Notes: generated from the sequence alone by a model not told the origin. A DNA stretch of 29,375 nt from DATAQC01 sp046263055 (GCA_046263055.1 JBHELO010000050.1:1-29375); one strand, 5' to 3'; shown: positions 18,876 through 26,506, counted from the first letter of the stretch. Numbers and translations: made by a program.

Positions 18876-19016
18876 TCAGCGGGCGAGGTAGTGGTGGTAG
18901 AGCCCGTCCAGGCGCAGGAGGATGTCCGAAGGGTGCCCGTTGGTCAGCACGGTCGCCACCGCTGCCATCACTGCTGCCAGGAGGAGCAGGCCGGTGATCC
19001 GGCTGGTCCTGGTCAT
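18876..19016 (-). CDS. Possible small membrane protein (46 aa)
   Basis: MTRTSRITGLLLLAAVMAAV begins a 46-residue frame with one predicted membrane or signal-anchor helix, then a short polar tail (NGHPSDILLRLDGLYHHYLAR). A second ATG at 19028 would add four residues. I do not recognise a family. The upstream DNA is unusually AT-rich for this window (around 19061-19110), as expected of a regulatory region, and contains TCAA-N17-GCCGATGG, which resembles WhiG/FliA-type promoters. The stop lies in a GC-repeat region shared with the convergent epimerase gene. The evidence for a gene is moderate. Confidence 0.4.
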   Translation of the reverse strand: MTRTSRITGLLLLAAVMAAVATVLTNGHPSDILLRLDGLYHHYLAR

Positions 19017-19024
19017 CGTCGCGC

Positions 19025-19053
19025 CCATCGGCGCGGCGCCGGCCGGGACTTGA
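19025..19053 (-). promoter_or_regulatory. WhiG/FliA-like promoter candidate
   Basis: On the minus strand TCAA (19053-19050) and GCCGATGG (19032-19025) are separated by 17 bases. The WhiG/sigma-28 consensus is TAAA-N15/16-GCCGATAA, so this is close but imperfect. It would start transcription just before the ATG at 19016. Confidence 0.25.
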
Positions 19054-19145
19054 GCGGTGCCTGAAAAAGATTCCGGTTGGCGCCGTCTGAGTTTCACCCG
19101 TAAAGTTCAACCGCCGAAGGAATCCCCACCTGCGGCGACGGCCTG

Positions 19146-19236
19146 CGTCCGGCTGGCCACGGGGTGCTGCCCACCGCCAGCCGGACGGGCCCCTGTCGGT
19201 CGGGGCCCGCCTCCGGGCCGGCCCGTTCACGGGCCG
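19146..19236 (-). terminator. Three consecutive hairpins at the end of the eCIS ATPase gene
   Basis: Three perfect inverted repeats lie back to back. One is CGGCCCG-TTCA-CGGGCCG at 19219-19236, whose loop contains the ATPase stop codon. The second is CGGGCCCC and GGGGCCCG around eight bases at 19186-19209. The third is an 11-bp stem, CGTCCGGCTGG and CCAGCCGGACG, around 20 bases at 19146-19187. The last two share two bases. No T-tracts. Together they should end transcription and protect the 3' end. Confidence 0.55.
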
Positions 19237-21398
19237 ACGAGGTGGAACCAGGGCCCGAAGTCCTCCCGGGTGCAGAGCCGCCCCAGCTTGCGGTACTCAC
19301 GGGCGGTGGCCCGCACCAGGTGGTCCATGCCCACGGGCCGGTCCTCGCCGGCGGCGTCGTAGGCGGCGGCGAGGGTGACGTTGGCGATGTCGCCCCCGGC
19401 CAGGCGGAAGGCGGCGGCCAGCCAGTCGACGTCCACATCGGGCGCCAGGGGCAGCGACGGCGGGAGGTGGCGCTCCCACAGGCGGCGGCGCTCGGGCGGC
19501 TCGGGCTGGGGGAACACCACACGCACGTCGATGCGGCGGGCGAAGGCGTCGTCCAGGTTGGCGGTGAGGTTGGTGGCGAGGAGCGACACCCCGTCGAACT
19601 GCTCCATACGCTGGAGGAGGTAGGCCACCTCGATGTTGGCGTAGCGGTCGTGGCCGTCGCTGACCGCCGACCGCTTGCCGAACAGGGCGTCGGCCTCGTC
19701 GAAGAACAGGACGCCGTTGACGCCCTGGGCGCCCTTGAAGATGGCATCCAAGTTCTTCTCGGTCTCGCCCACGTACTTGTCCACCACGCTCGACAGGTCG
19801 ACCACGTACAGGTCCAGGCCGAGGGAGGCGCCGATGACCTCGGCGGCCAGGGTCTTGCCCGTGCCCGAAGGGCCGGCGAAGAGGGCGGTGATGCCGGTCC
19901 CCCGGACGCCCAGGCCCCGCATCTGCCACTCGCCCACCACCCGCTGGCGCATGCGGGCCCGCAGCGCCACCTCGGCCACCTGGGTGGCGGCCGGCTCGGG
20001 GAGCACCAGGTCTTCGGGAGTGGCCCGGGGGTGGACCAGGCGGGCGAGGGTCTCCAGGCGGCCGGCGTTCTGGGCCCGGGCACCTGCCCGCACCGCCTCG
20101 GTGTCGAGGGTGCCGCCGTGGGCGGTGGCATGGGCGCGGGCCGACCGGGCCGCCCGCAGGACCTGATGCGGGGAGAGGCGGAAGGTGGCGGTGGCGGACG
20201 CCAGCTCGTCGGACCAGTCGTCCTCCTCCTCCAGCGCCGCCCGCCACACGGCGGCCGAGCCGGCGGGATCGGGCGCCGCGCCGTCGAGCACGATCGAGGG
20301 CTGGTGGGCCCAGCTCGGGTCCCACCCCCGCGAGCCCAGGAGCACGACCGGCCCGGGAGCGTCGGCCAGGGCTTCCACCGCCCGGGGGTCCCGGCCGGCC
20401 AGGTCGTCGACGGGCCCGGCGATGAGGCCGGCGCGCTGGAGGCCGGCCTCCCGGGCCACCACCCTGGCCACAGCCAGCGGCTCGGCGCCGGCCGGCACCC
20501 GGGCCAGGTCGGCCACCAGGACGGGCAGGCCCTGGCCCACCAGGGCACCGGCGGCCTCGGCATGGTCGGCGCCGTGGGGGCTGCGCAGATAGAAGAGCCC
20601 GACGCCCCCTGCCAACCCGGCCCCCACCAGTGCCGAGTGCGGCGACTCCACCGCCAACGGCGGGAGCAGTAGGGGCAGGACGTCGGGATCGGGCAGATCG
20701 GAGCCCAGCAGGTGGTCCACCACCCGGTCGGGGACGCGCACCACCCGGCTCGGGTACGGATGGGCGTGGTCCTCCACCATCAGGAGCCGGTGCTGCATCA
20801 GCGGGGCCTCGGGGCGCAGGCGGACGCGGGCGGCGGCGTCGGCCGGCGACGTCCCGCACAGCTCCAGGCACAGGCCGATGGTGGGCCGTCGGGCGGTGAC
20901 GTCGTCGTGCAGGTAGGCGTAGAGGCGTTCGAAGCGCCCGTCCACGTCGGGGGCCAGGGCGGCCACCAGGATGGCCAGGTCGAGCGGCTCCAGGTCGAAC
21001 ACCCGTGCCAGCTCGGCCCAGCGGTCGTGCTCGTCGCCCTCGTCGATCCCACGACCGAGGTTCCTCGCCCCGGTCCCGCCGGCGACGCCGGTGCCGGCGC
21101 CGGTGAGGAGGCGGTCGACGTCGGACTCCGAGATGAACAGGCCCTGGCCGCCCCCGCCGGTGGTGGTGGCGGTCGGATCGGCGCCGACGAAGGGGCCCAG
21201 GGCGCCCCGCCGCCGATCCACCGCCGCGCCCACCTGGCGCTGGAGCCAGGCCAGCCGCCGCTCCAACCCGGTGGCGGCCGCGCCGCCGCCGGCGGGCACC
21301 GCGCCGCCGGCCTCGGCGCCGCCGCCCGGCACCGCGCCGCCACCGGGCACCTCGTCGGACGGCGGGATGGGCGCGTGGTCAGCCACGGCCGGTGCCAC
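19227..21398 (-). CDS. AAA+ ATPase of an extracellular contractile injection system (Afp15-like)
   Basis: A 723-residue protein. Residues 1-45 are Gly/Ala/Pro-rich and disordered. About 46-480 form the long alpha-helical and degenerate N-terminal region seen in eCIS-associated AAA+ proteins. The C-terminal AAA+ domain has Walker A GPSGTGKT at 509-516, Walker B VLFFDEAD at 563-570, GKRSAVSDGHDRYANIEVAY, sensor-1 N610 and arginine fingers R621-R622. In Afp/PVC-type clusters this ATPase is thought to help assemble the particle. It stands on the opposite strand to the sheath-tube operon. The GTG at 21398 is chosen; GTG at 21386 is equally plausible. A leader frame overlaps both. Confidence 0.87.
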   Translation of the reverse strand: MAPAVADHAPIPPSDEVPGGGAVPGGGAEAGGAVPAGGGAAATGLERRLAWLQRQVGAAVDRRRGALGPFVGADPTATTTGGGGQGLFISESDVDRLLTGAGTGVAGGTGARNLGRGIDEGDEHDRWAELARVFDLEPLDLAILVAALAPDVDGRFERLYAYLHDDVTARRPTIGLCLELCGTSPADAAARVRLRPEAPLMQHRLLMVEDHAHPYPSRVVRVPDRVVDHLLGSDLPDPDVLPLLLPPLAVESPHSALVGAGLAGGVGLFYLRSPHGADHAEAAGALVGQGLPVLVADLARVPAGAEPLAVARVVAREAGLQRAGLIAGPVDDLAGRDPRAVEALADAPGPVVLLGSRGWDPSWAHQPSIVLDGAAPDPAGSAAVWRAALEEEDDWSDELASATATFRLSPHQVLRAARSARAHATAHGGTLDTEAVRAGARAQNAGRLETLARLVHPRATPEDLVLPEPAATQVAEVALRARMRQRVVGEWQMRGLGVRGTGITALFAGPSGTGKTLAAEVIGASLGLDLYVVDLSSVVDKYVGETEKNLDAIFKGAQGVNGVLFFDEADALFGKRSAVSDGHDRYANIEVAYLLQRMEQFDGVSLLATNLTANLDDAFARRIDVRVVFPQPEPPERRRLWERHLPPSLPLAPDVDVDWLAAAFRLAGGDIANVTLAAAYDAAGEDRPVGMDHLVRATAREYRKLGRLCTREDFGPWFHLVGP

Positions 21399-21456
21399 CC
21401 CTGCTGGCCGGGAGCCCCGCCCGGCCGCGGGCGTCGTGGCGACCCCGGCTGCCCAC
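21379..21456 (-). CDS. Possible 25-aa leader frame overlapping the ATPase start
   Basis: A GTG seven bases behind the TAGGGT box opens a 25-codon frame (MGSRGRHDARGRAGLPASRG and five more residues). It is out of frame with the ATPase gene, and its stop lies seven bases beyond the second ATPase start candidate at 21386. If the mRNA begins at the predicted site, ribosomes would meet this codon first and the ATPase could be reached by reinitiation. The Arg/Gly composition itself gives no support; the case rests on the promoter geometry. Confidence 0.3.
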   Translation of the reverse strand: MGSRGRHDARGRAGLPASRGGTGRG

Positions 21457-21463
21457 GTCGCGC

Positions 21464-21492
21464 ACCCTACGGCCGTACCGAAGGGTGGTCAA
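21464..21492 (-). promoter_or_regulatory. Sigma-70-type promoter of the eCIS ATPase
   Basis: On the minus strand TTGACC (21492-21487), a 17-base spacer and TAGGGT (21469-21464). It is one of only two promoters in the window with both hexamers recognisable. The predicted start is at about 21457, 59 bases before the ATPase GTG and next to the leader GTG at 21456. Confidence 0.65.
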
Positions 21493-21690
21493 CGAGTCGG
21501 CACGTGGCAAGGTCCGGACTGGGTGACGGGGTACAGGAGGCGGCGGTTCACTTCGTCCTCGAGGGCGCCCATCGGGGCGCGACATAGCCGGACCCGCGGA
21601 CGGCGGTCCACGGACCAGGCCGACGGGGCAGCACCCGCGTCCCACGATCGGTGGGTAGGGTCAGGGCCGGCGCAACGGCAGGGAGTCGGC

Positions 21691-22596
21691 ATGGTCGTGG
21701 ACAGGTCGGTGTCGGGTCGGTCGTCGGGGGGGCGCGCGCCATGGAGCCGATGGCGGCTCACGGCTCGCATCGTGACGTGGGTCCTGGTGGTGGGTGTCGG
21801 CCTGGGCGCCGGCGCGGCACCCGTCGAGGCCAGGCCCGCGCACGGGCGGCGACCGGGGCACCCGGCGGCCCAACCCCCGCTCAGGCCGGTCGCCCTGCCC
21901 GTCCTCTCCGACCTGCTGGACCGCACCGGGCTGAGCCCGCTCCTCGACTACCTGTTGGGCTGGGACCTGTCCGCACCGCCCAGCCGACCGGTGCCTCTCG
22001 CGGTGGTGGCCCGAGTCACGGCCTCGACCGTCAGGGTCAGCGGCCGAGCCTGCGGTTTCACGGTGGCCGGAAGTGGGTTCTCGCCGGCGCCCGACACCGT
22101 CGTCACCAATGCCCACGTGGTGGCGGGCATGGTCGCTCCGCAAGTGTTGCGACCGGACGGGCGGGGCCTTGCGGCGACGGTGCAGGTCTTCGACCCCGAC
22201 CGGGACGTGGCGGTGCTGAGCGTCCCGGGGCTGGCCGAGCCGTCGCTGCCACTTGGGGAGGCCACGGTGGGTGAGACGGGGGCCATCTTCGGCCATCCCG
22301 GAGGCCAGGCGGCCGTCGAGGTGCTCCCTGCCCGCGTCGACCGGGACGTCCCTGCCCAGGTGGACAACCTGTACGGCACGCCCGTCGACCGTCGGATCCT
22401 GGTACTGACCGCCCGCGTCCGTCCCGGTGACTCGGGAGCACCGCTGGTGGATCCCGCCGGCCGGGTGGTGGGCATGGCCTTCGCGGTGTCCTCGCTGAAC
22501 CCCTCCAGGTCGTTCGCCATCGCCAGGGACGAGATCGATCCCGTCTTGGCCCAGCCCCGGACGGGCGCCGTGAGCACCGGGCCGTGCCTGTCGTAG
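21691..22596 (+). CDS. Membrane-anchored trypsin-like serine protease (MarP-like)
   Basis: A 301-residue protein with one hydrophobic segment at about 26-45 (RIVTWVLVVGVGLGAGAAPV), acting as anchor or signal peptide, a Pro-rich linker, and a chymotrypsin-fold protease domain from about 105. The catalytic triad is visible: H142 in VVTNAHVVAG, D172 in FDPDRDVAVL and S248 in RPGDSGAPLV. C121 and C299 are placed like the disulfide of mycobacterial MarP, which protects that enzyme. Unlike MarP it has a single membrane segment. ATG at 21691 has GGGAG five bases upstream. It is divergent from the eCIS ATPase; whether it serves the injection system is unknown. Confidence 0.85.
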   Translation: MVVDRSVSGRSSGGRAPWSRWRLTARIVTWVLVVGVGLGAGAAPVEARPAHGRRPGHPAAQPPLRPVALPVLSDLLDRTGLSPLLDYLLGWDLSAPPSRPVPLAVVARVTASTVRVSGRACGFTVAGSGFSPAPDTVVTNAHVVAGMVAPQVLRPDGRGLAATVQVFDPDRDVAVLSVPGLAEPSLPLGEATVGETGAIFGHPGGQAAVEVLPARVDRDVPAQVDNLYGTPVDRRILVLTARVRPGDSGAPLVDPAGRVVGMAFAVSSLNPSRSFAIARDEIDPVLAQPRTGAVSTGPCLS

Positions 22597-22620
22597 CACA
22601 GGGTGCGATCGGCTGACGCG

Positions 22621-22634
22621 GCGGCCACGGCCGC
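22621..22634. terminator. Hairpin between convergent genes
   Basis: GCGGCC-AC-GGCCGC is a near-perfect palindrome in the 42-bp gap between the serine protease and TrmO stops. It could end transcription from both sides. The stem is short. Confidence 0.3.
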
Positions 22635-22638
22635 GCTG

Positions 22639-23073
22639 TCAGGACATCCCGGGCCGGTGGGTGGGCCGTTCGGGTCCGAGGAGCGGCTTGACGTCGAGGA
22701 TGGGCGTGCCGTCGACAGCTTCCAGATGGCCGACGCGGAGACGCAGGCCGTCGACCGCCAGGACCTCGACAGTGTGCAGGCCGATCGGGTTGGGGCGGTC
22801 GGCGGAGCGGGTGCTGAAGACGCCCCGCTCCGACTGCGTGCGGTCGTCTCGGGGATGGACGCACAGGATGTCCCGCCGGGCGAGGTGGAGCCAGGTGAGG
22901 ACCACCAGCCGGTCACCGGCCCGGACGTCCCGGAGCCCGTCGAGGACCTCCGGCTCGAACACCAGCGTCGCCTCGGGGGCTCCCTCACCGCCCTGCTTGG
23001 GGGCGGACGTCGGGTCCCTGAGCGGCGACGCGACCCTGCCGATGGGCGTGACGCCGAAGTGGCCCTCGTCCAC
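22639..23073 (-). CDS. trmO: TrmO-like tRNA t6A37 methyltransferase (TsaA/YaeB family)
   Basis: A 144-residue single-domain protein of the TrmO family, which uses S-adenosylmethionine to methylate t6A at position 37 of tRNA(Thr). Seen: TPIGRVASP at the N-terminus, RRDILCVHPRDD, the hallmark DRPNPIGLH at 92-100 and LDVKPLLGP at 126-134. It is a short version without the C-terminal extension of the E. coli protein. The GTG at 23073 has TACCGT eight bases upstream and no Shine-Dalgarno sequence. It is divergent from the ArsR-type regulator, whose -35 box lies within about 35 bp. Confidence 0.87.
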   Translation of the reverse strand: MDEGHFGVTPIGRVASPLRDPTSAPKQGGEGAPEATLVFEPEVLDGLRDVRAGDRLVVLTWLHLARRDILCVHPRDDRTQSERGVFSTRSADRPNPIGLHTVEVLAVDGLRLRVGHLEAVDGTPILDVKPLLGPERPTHRPGMS

Positions 23074-23081
23074 GGGCGGGG

Positions 23082-23087
23082 ACGGTA
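23082..23087 (-). promoter_or_regulatory. Putative -10 box of the TrmO gene
   Basis: TACCGT on the minus strand, eight bases before the GTG at 23073. GTCAAG lies 17 bases further upstream, a poor -35 that overlaps the ArsR gene promoter, so the two may be co-regulated. Confidence 0.35.
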
Positions 23088-23105
23088 GCCGCCCCGGATC
23101 ACCGC

Positions 23106-23135
23106 TTGACAGGTGACCATACGGTCACCTAATAT
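23106..23135 (+). promoter_or_regulatory. Consensus promoter of the ArsR-SRPBCC gene (leaderless)
   Basis: TTGACA (23106-23111), 18-base spacer, TAATAT (23130-23135), then seven bases to the GTG at 23143. It is the best housekeeping promoter in the window and predicts a transcript starting at or next to the start codon. Confidence 0.85.
23111..23130 (+). promoter_or_regulatory. Palindromic operator inside the promoter spacer
   Basis: AGGTGACC and GGTCACCT form a perfect 8-bp inverted repeat around ATAC. It fills the spacer and touches both hexamers, so a bound dimer would block polymerase. The natural ligand is the ArsR-type protein encoded next to it. Confidence 0.75.
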
Positions 23136-23142
23136 CGCCGGC

Positions 23143-23895
23143 GTGGACGAGGTGTTCAGGGCGCTCGCCGATCCGACTCGCCGGAGCCTGCTCGACGATC
23201 TGTTCCGGGAGGACGGGCAGACGCTGAGCGCGCTGGAGGAGCGGCTTCCGATGACGCGCTTCGGGGTGATGAAGCACCTCAAGGTGCTGGAGGAGGCGGG
23301 GCTGGTCGTCACCCGGCGGCGGGGCCGGGAGAAGCTCCACTTCCTGAACCCCGTCCCGATCCGGCTCGTCCACGACCGGTGGGTGAGCAAGTACGCCGAG
23401 CCCTGGGCGGCCGCGCTCAGTGACCTCAAGGACAGACTGGAGAGCCAGATGGAGCAGGTGTTCGAGATCTACATCCGCACCACCCCGGAGCGCCTCTGGG
23501 AGGCCATAACCGACCCCGGGACCCGAAGCAAGTACAGCTTCGGCACCCGGGTCGACGGCGACTGGACGCCCGGAGCCCGCATCACCACCACCCACACCGG
23601 TGCCCCCGGGCCGTTGGGGGAGGGCACGGTCCTGGAGGTGGATCCTCCTCGCCGGCTGGTCCACACCATGGTGGCCCTCTGGAGCGACGAGGTGAAGGCC
23701 GAGGGGGAGTCCCGGGTGACCTGGGAGATCGAACCGGTCGCCGACTCCTGCAAGCTGGTCGTCACCCACGACCAGCTCCGGGAAGGGGCCAACGCCCAGC
23801 TCTACGGCGGGTGGCCGATGATCCTCTCGGGCCTCAAGACGTGGCTGGAGACCGGAGAGCTGCTCACCACGCCCGGCTCGCTGATGTACAGCTGA
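23143..23895 (+). CDS. ArsR-type regulator fused to an SRPBCC (AHSA1-like) domain
   Basis: A 250-residue protein. Residues 1 to about 95 are a winged helix-turn-helix of the ArsR family: FRALADPTRRSLLDDLF, then LSALEERLPMTRFGVMKHLK with recognition helix, and EEAGLVVTRRRGREKLHFL. Residues about 105-240 are an SRPBCC ligand-binding fold, with VFEIYIRTTPERLWEAITDP, GPLGEGTVLEVDPPRRLVHT and RVTWEIEP. The second domain may sense a hydrophobic ligand, giving a one-component repressor. The GTG at 23143 is preferred to GTG at 23113, because the latter lies inside the operator upstream of the -10 box. Autoregulation through the palindrome is likely. The ligand is unknown. Confidence 0.88.
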   Translation: MDEVFRALADPTRRSLLDDLFREDGQTLSALEERLPMTRFGVMKHLKVLEEAGLVVTRRRGREKLHFLNPVPIRLVHDRWVSKYAEPWAAALSDLKDRLESQMEQVFEIYIRTTPERLWEAITDPGTRSKYSFGTRVDGDWTPGARITTTHTGAPGPLGEGTVLEVDPPRRLVHTMVALWSDEVKAEGESRVTWEIEPVADSCKLVVTHDQLREGANAQLYGGWPMILSGLKTWLETGELLTTPGSLMYS

Positions 23896-24089
23896 CGGAG
23901 GCACCGACCCACGACCGCGGCCGCACCATGGTCGACCGCGTCATGGGGCTGGCCGGCCGCGACCCCGCGTGGAATTTCGCTGACCCGAGCACTTCCCCCG
24001 ATTGCCCTTTCGTCCGTCCGTCCGGCTCTAGGCCGTCGTGGCCGCCCTCGCTAGGGTCCCCCCCGGTCGACCTCGGGAGGAGGCCTCGC

Positions 24090-24431
24090 GTGAGTCGCGT
24101 CCTGATCGGGCCGTTCGGAGGAGTCCTCCGCCTGGGGCTGGGGGAGATGCTCCGGGAGGGGGGGTGTGAGCTGGTGGCCGAGGACCTGGCCGAGGACCAG
24201 TTGGTGGAGCGCCTCGTCGGCGCCCTGCCGGACATCGTGATGCTCGACCTGGGCGCCGCCCAGGGCGACGAGCTGGCTCGCGCCATCAGCGCCGCCTTCC
24301 CGTCCGTGAAGGTCATCGCCTTCTCGGTCGACCGCCACGTGATGCAGGTGTACCCCCCGTTCCACCGCGGCGAGTACTACACCGCCCCGCTGGACACGGA
24401 CCGGCTGGCCGAGACCATCGAACGCGTCTGA
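24090..24431 (+). CDS. Degenerate receiver-domain (CheY-like) protein
   Basis: A stand-alone 113-residue protein with the outline of a response-regulator receiver: SRVLIGPFGGVLRLGLGEML, LPDIVMLDLGAAQGDELARA, FPSVKVIAFS, ending in LAETIERV. D53 in MLDLG is at the phospho-acceptor position. The acidic pair that binds magnesium in strand 1 (normally VDD) is replaced by GPFGG, and the conserved Lys before Pro is Ala (YYTAPLDTD). Phosphorylation is therefore doubtful. GTG at 24090 has AGGAGG six bases upstream. It precedes the sheath gene by 22 bases, so it probably opens the eCIS operon and may regulate it or bind a partner. Confidence 0.7.
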   Translation: MSRVLIGPFGGVLRLGLGEMLREGGCELVAEDLAEDQLVERLVGALPDIVMLDLGAAQGDELARAISAAFPSVKVIAFSVDRHVMQVYPPFHRGEYYTAPLDTDRLAETIERV

Positions 24432-24453
24432 AGGACGCCGACACGGAGGTGAC

Positions 24454-26010
24454 ATGCCCACGTACCTGACCCCGGGCGTCTATGTCGAGGAGATCGACAC
24501 CGGGTCCAAGCCGCTCAGCAACGCGGCCACCGCGGTGGCGGCCTTCGTCGGCTTCACGGCCAAGGCGCCTCGCGACGACCCCGACGACCCCGACGGCCTG
24601 CGCCCCCGCCTGGTCACCAGCTGGACGCAGTTCGAGAACCTCTACGGCGGCTTCGTGGACGGGGCCATGCTCCCCCACGCGGTGTACGGCTACTTCAACA
24701 ACGGCGGCGCCCTCTGCTACATCGTGCGCATCCCCCACGTGCGGGTCGACGGGGCCGCCCCCACCCTGGAGCTGGCCGCCGGGGACGGCAAGCCCGCCCT
24801 GCAGATCACCGCCAAGGTGGAGGACCCCGACCTGCACGTGGTCATCGAGCCCTCGCCTGCGCCGGCCGCCGAAGGCGAGCCGGAGACGTTCAACCTGCGG
24901 GTCGAGTCGGGCCGCACACCGGTGGAGTCGTTCGACAACGTCACGCTGGCCAAGGGCGACCGCAGCGTGGAGACCATCACTGAGCAGTCCACCTACATCA
25001 CCGTCAGGGTGGCGGCCACCGGCAAGGCGGCCACACTGGCGCCGCCGGTGGGCAGTTACACCATCGACCCGCCCACGCCGGTGCCGGTGGAGGTCACCAG
25101 CGCCGACTTCGCCGGTGGCGAGGCCGACCGCCGCGGCATCTCGGGCCTGTCCATCGCCGAGGACGTGACCATGGTGGCCGTCCCCGACCTCATCACCGCC
25201 ACCCGCCAGGCCGACGGGACGGTGGACCTGGAGACCTGGAAGGCGGTGCAGACCGCCCTCCTCAACCACTGTGAGGGCCAGGCCAACCGCATGGCCATTC
25301 TCGACGCCCCGCCGGGCATGGGCCCCCAGAGGATGCGCGACTGGCGGTCCGGGGTGGCCATGTACGACTCGATGTTCGGGTCCATGTACTACCCGTGGCT
25401 CAAGGTGTCGAACCCGCTGCCCACCGGGGACAAGACCATCACCGTCCCCCCGTGCGGCCACGTGGCCGGCGTGTGGGCCCGCAACGACGAGACCCGCGGC
25501 GTGTGGAAGGCACCCGCCAACGAGATCGTGCGCGGTGCGGTGGACGTGGAGATGGCCATCACCAAGCCCGAGCAGGGGTTGCTGAACCCCATCGGCGTCA
25601 ACTGCATCCGGCCCTTCGGGGTGCGCGGCATCCGTATCTGGGGCGGCCGCACGCTGTCGTCGGACGCCAGCTGGACCTACCTCAACGTCCGGCGCCTGTT
25701 CAACATGATCGAGACCACGGTCATGGACGGCACCCAGTGGGTGGTGTTCGAGCCCAACGACATGGCGCTGTGGGAGCGGGTGAAGCGGACGATCACGGCC
25801 TACCTGCGCACCCTGTGGCGCGAGGGCGCCCTGTTCGGCGCCACCCCGGAAGAGGCCTTCTTCGTGAAGTGCGACGCCGAGACCAACCCGCCCGAGTCCA
25901 TCGATCTCGGACGCCTGATCGTGGAGGTCGGCATCGCTCCCGTGAAGCCCGCCGAGTTCGTCATCTTCCGCATCAGCCAGTGGCAGGGCGGCAGCGCCGC
26001 TTCCGAGTAG
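24454..26010 (+). CDS. Contractile tail sheath protein (eCIS, Afp2-4-like)
   Basis: A 518-residue sheath subunit that surrounds the tube and contracts to drive it into a target. The start, MPTYLTPGVYVEEIDTGSKP followed by ATAVAAFVGF, is the hallmark of phage-tail sheath proteins. The conserved C-terminal half is also present: GIRIWGGRTLSSDASWTYLN, VRRLFNMIE, WVVFEPND, and ENxP-like NPPESID. ATG at 24454 has GGAGG four bases upstream. A single sheath gene is visible, whereas the Serratia Afp system has three. A second could lie outside the window. Confidence 0.95.
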   Translation: MPTYLTPGVYVEEIDTGSKPLSNAATAVAAFVGFTAKAPRDDPDDPDGLRPRLVTSWTQFENLYGGFVDGAMLPHAVYGYFNNGGALCYIVRIPHVRVDGAAPTLELAAGDGKPALQITAKVEDPDLHVVIEPSPAPAAEGEPETFNLRVESGRTPVESFDNVTLAKGDRSVETITEQSTYITVRVAATGKAATLAPPVGSYTIDPPTPVPVEVTSADFAGGEADRRGISGLSIAEDVTMVAVPDLITATRQADGTVDLETWKAVQTALLNHCEGQANRMAILDAPPGMGPQRMRDWRSGVAMYDSMFGSMYYPWLKVSNPLPTGDKTITVPPCGHVAGVWARNDETRGVWKAPANEIVRGAVDVEMAITKPEQGLLNPIGVNCIRPFGVRGIRIWGGRTLSSDASWTYLNVRRLFNMIETTVMDGTQWVVFEPNDMALWERVKRTITAYLRTLWREGALFGATPEEAFFVKCDAETNPPESIDLGRLIVEVGIAPVKPAEFVIFRISQWQGGSAASE

Positions 26011-26040
26011 CAACGGCCCCCGACAACAGAGGAGACAGGA

Positions 26041-26496
26041 ATGGCCAAGAGCAGCGGGCGGGTGTCCGACCCGCTCACCGGGTTCACCTTCGGGCTCGAC
26101 ATCGACGGCGTCACCGTCGGGTTCTTCATGGAGGTCAGCGGCATCGGGTCGTCCAACGAGGTGATCGAGCACAAGGTGGTGGACCAGAAGGGCCACGAGC
26201 TGGTCCAGAAGATCCCGGGCCGCATGACCTGGGAGGACATCACCCTCAAGCGCGGCGTCACCGACGCCATGGACATGTGGGACTGGCGTGCCAACGTCGA
26301 GCAGGGGAAGATGACCGACGCCCGCAAGAACGGCTCCGTCGTGATGTACGACCGCAACTACGAGGAGCTGGCCCGCTGGAACTTCGAGAACGGGTGGCCC
26401 TCCAAGATCAGCGGGCCGAGCCTCGACACCGGCTCCACGGACGTGGGCGTGGAGGAGATCACCATCGTCCACGAGGGCATCACCCGCACGAAGTGA
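26041..26496 (+). CDS. First tail tube protein (eCIS, Afp1-like)
   Basis: A 151-residue tube subunit of the gp19-like family that stacks as hexamers inside the sheath. Family features are FGLDIDGVTVGFFMEVSGIG, HKVVDQKGHELVQKIPGRMT, and WEDITLKRGVTDAMDMWDWR. GAGGAGACAGGA directly precedes the ATG, 30 bases after the sheath stop. It is followed after ten bases by the tail-assembly-type gene. Confidence 0.94.
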   Translation: MAKSSGRVSDPLTGFTFGLDIDGVTVGFFMEVSGIGSSNEVIEHKVVDQKGHELVQKIPGRMTWEDITLKRGVTDAMDMWDWRANVEQGKMTDARKNGSVVMYDRNYEELARWNFENGWPSKISGPSLDTGSTDVGVEEITIVHEGITRTK

Positions 26497-26506
26497 CCTG
26501 CACCGG

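Noticed and set aside
21489..21926. Minus-strand frame ending in ALEDEVNRRLLYPVT
   Set aside because: Part of it looks protein-like, but it overlaps the serine protease gene and the ATPase promoter and matches no family I know. Probably chance.
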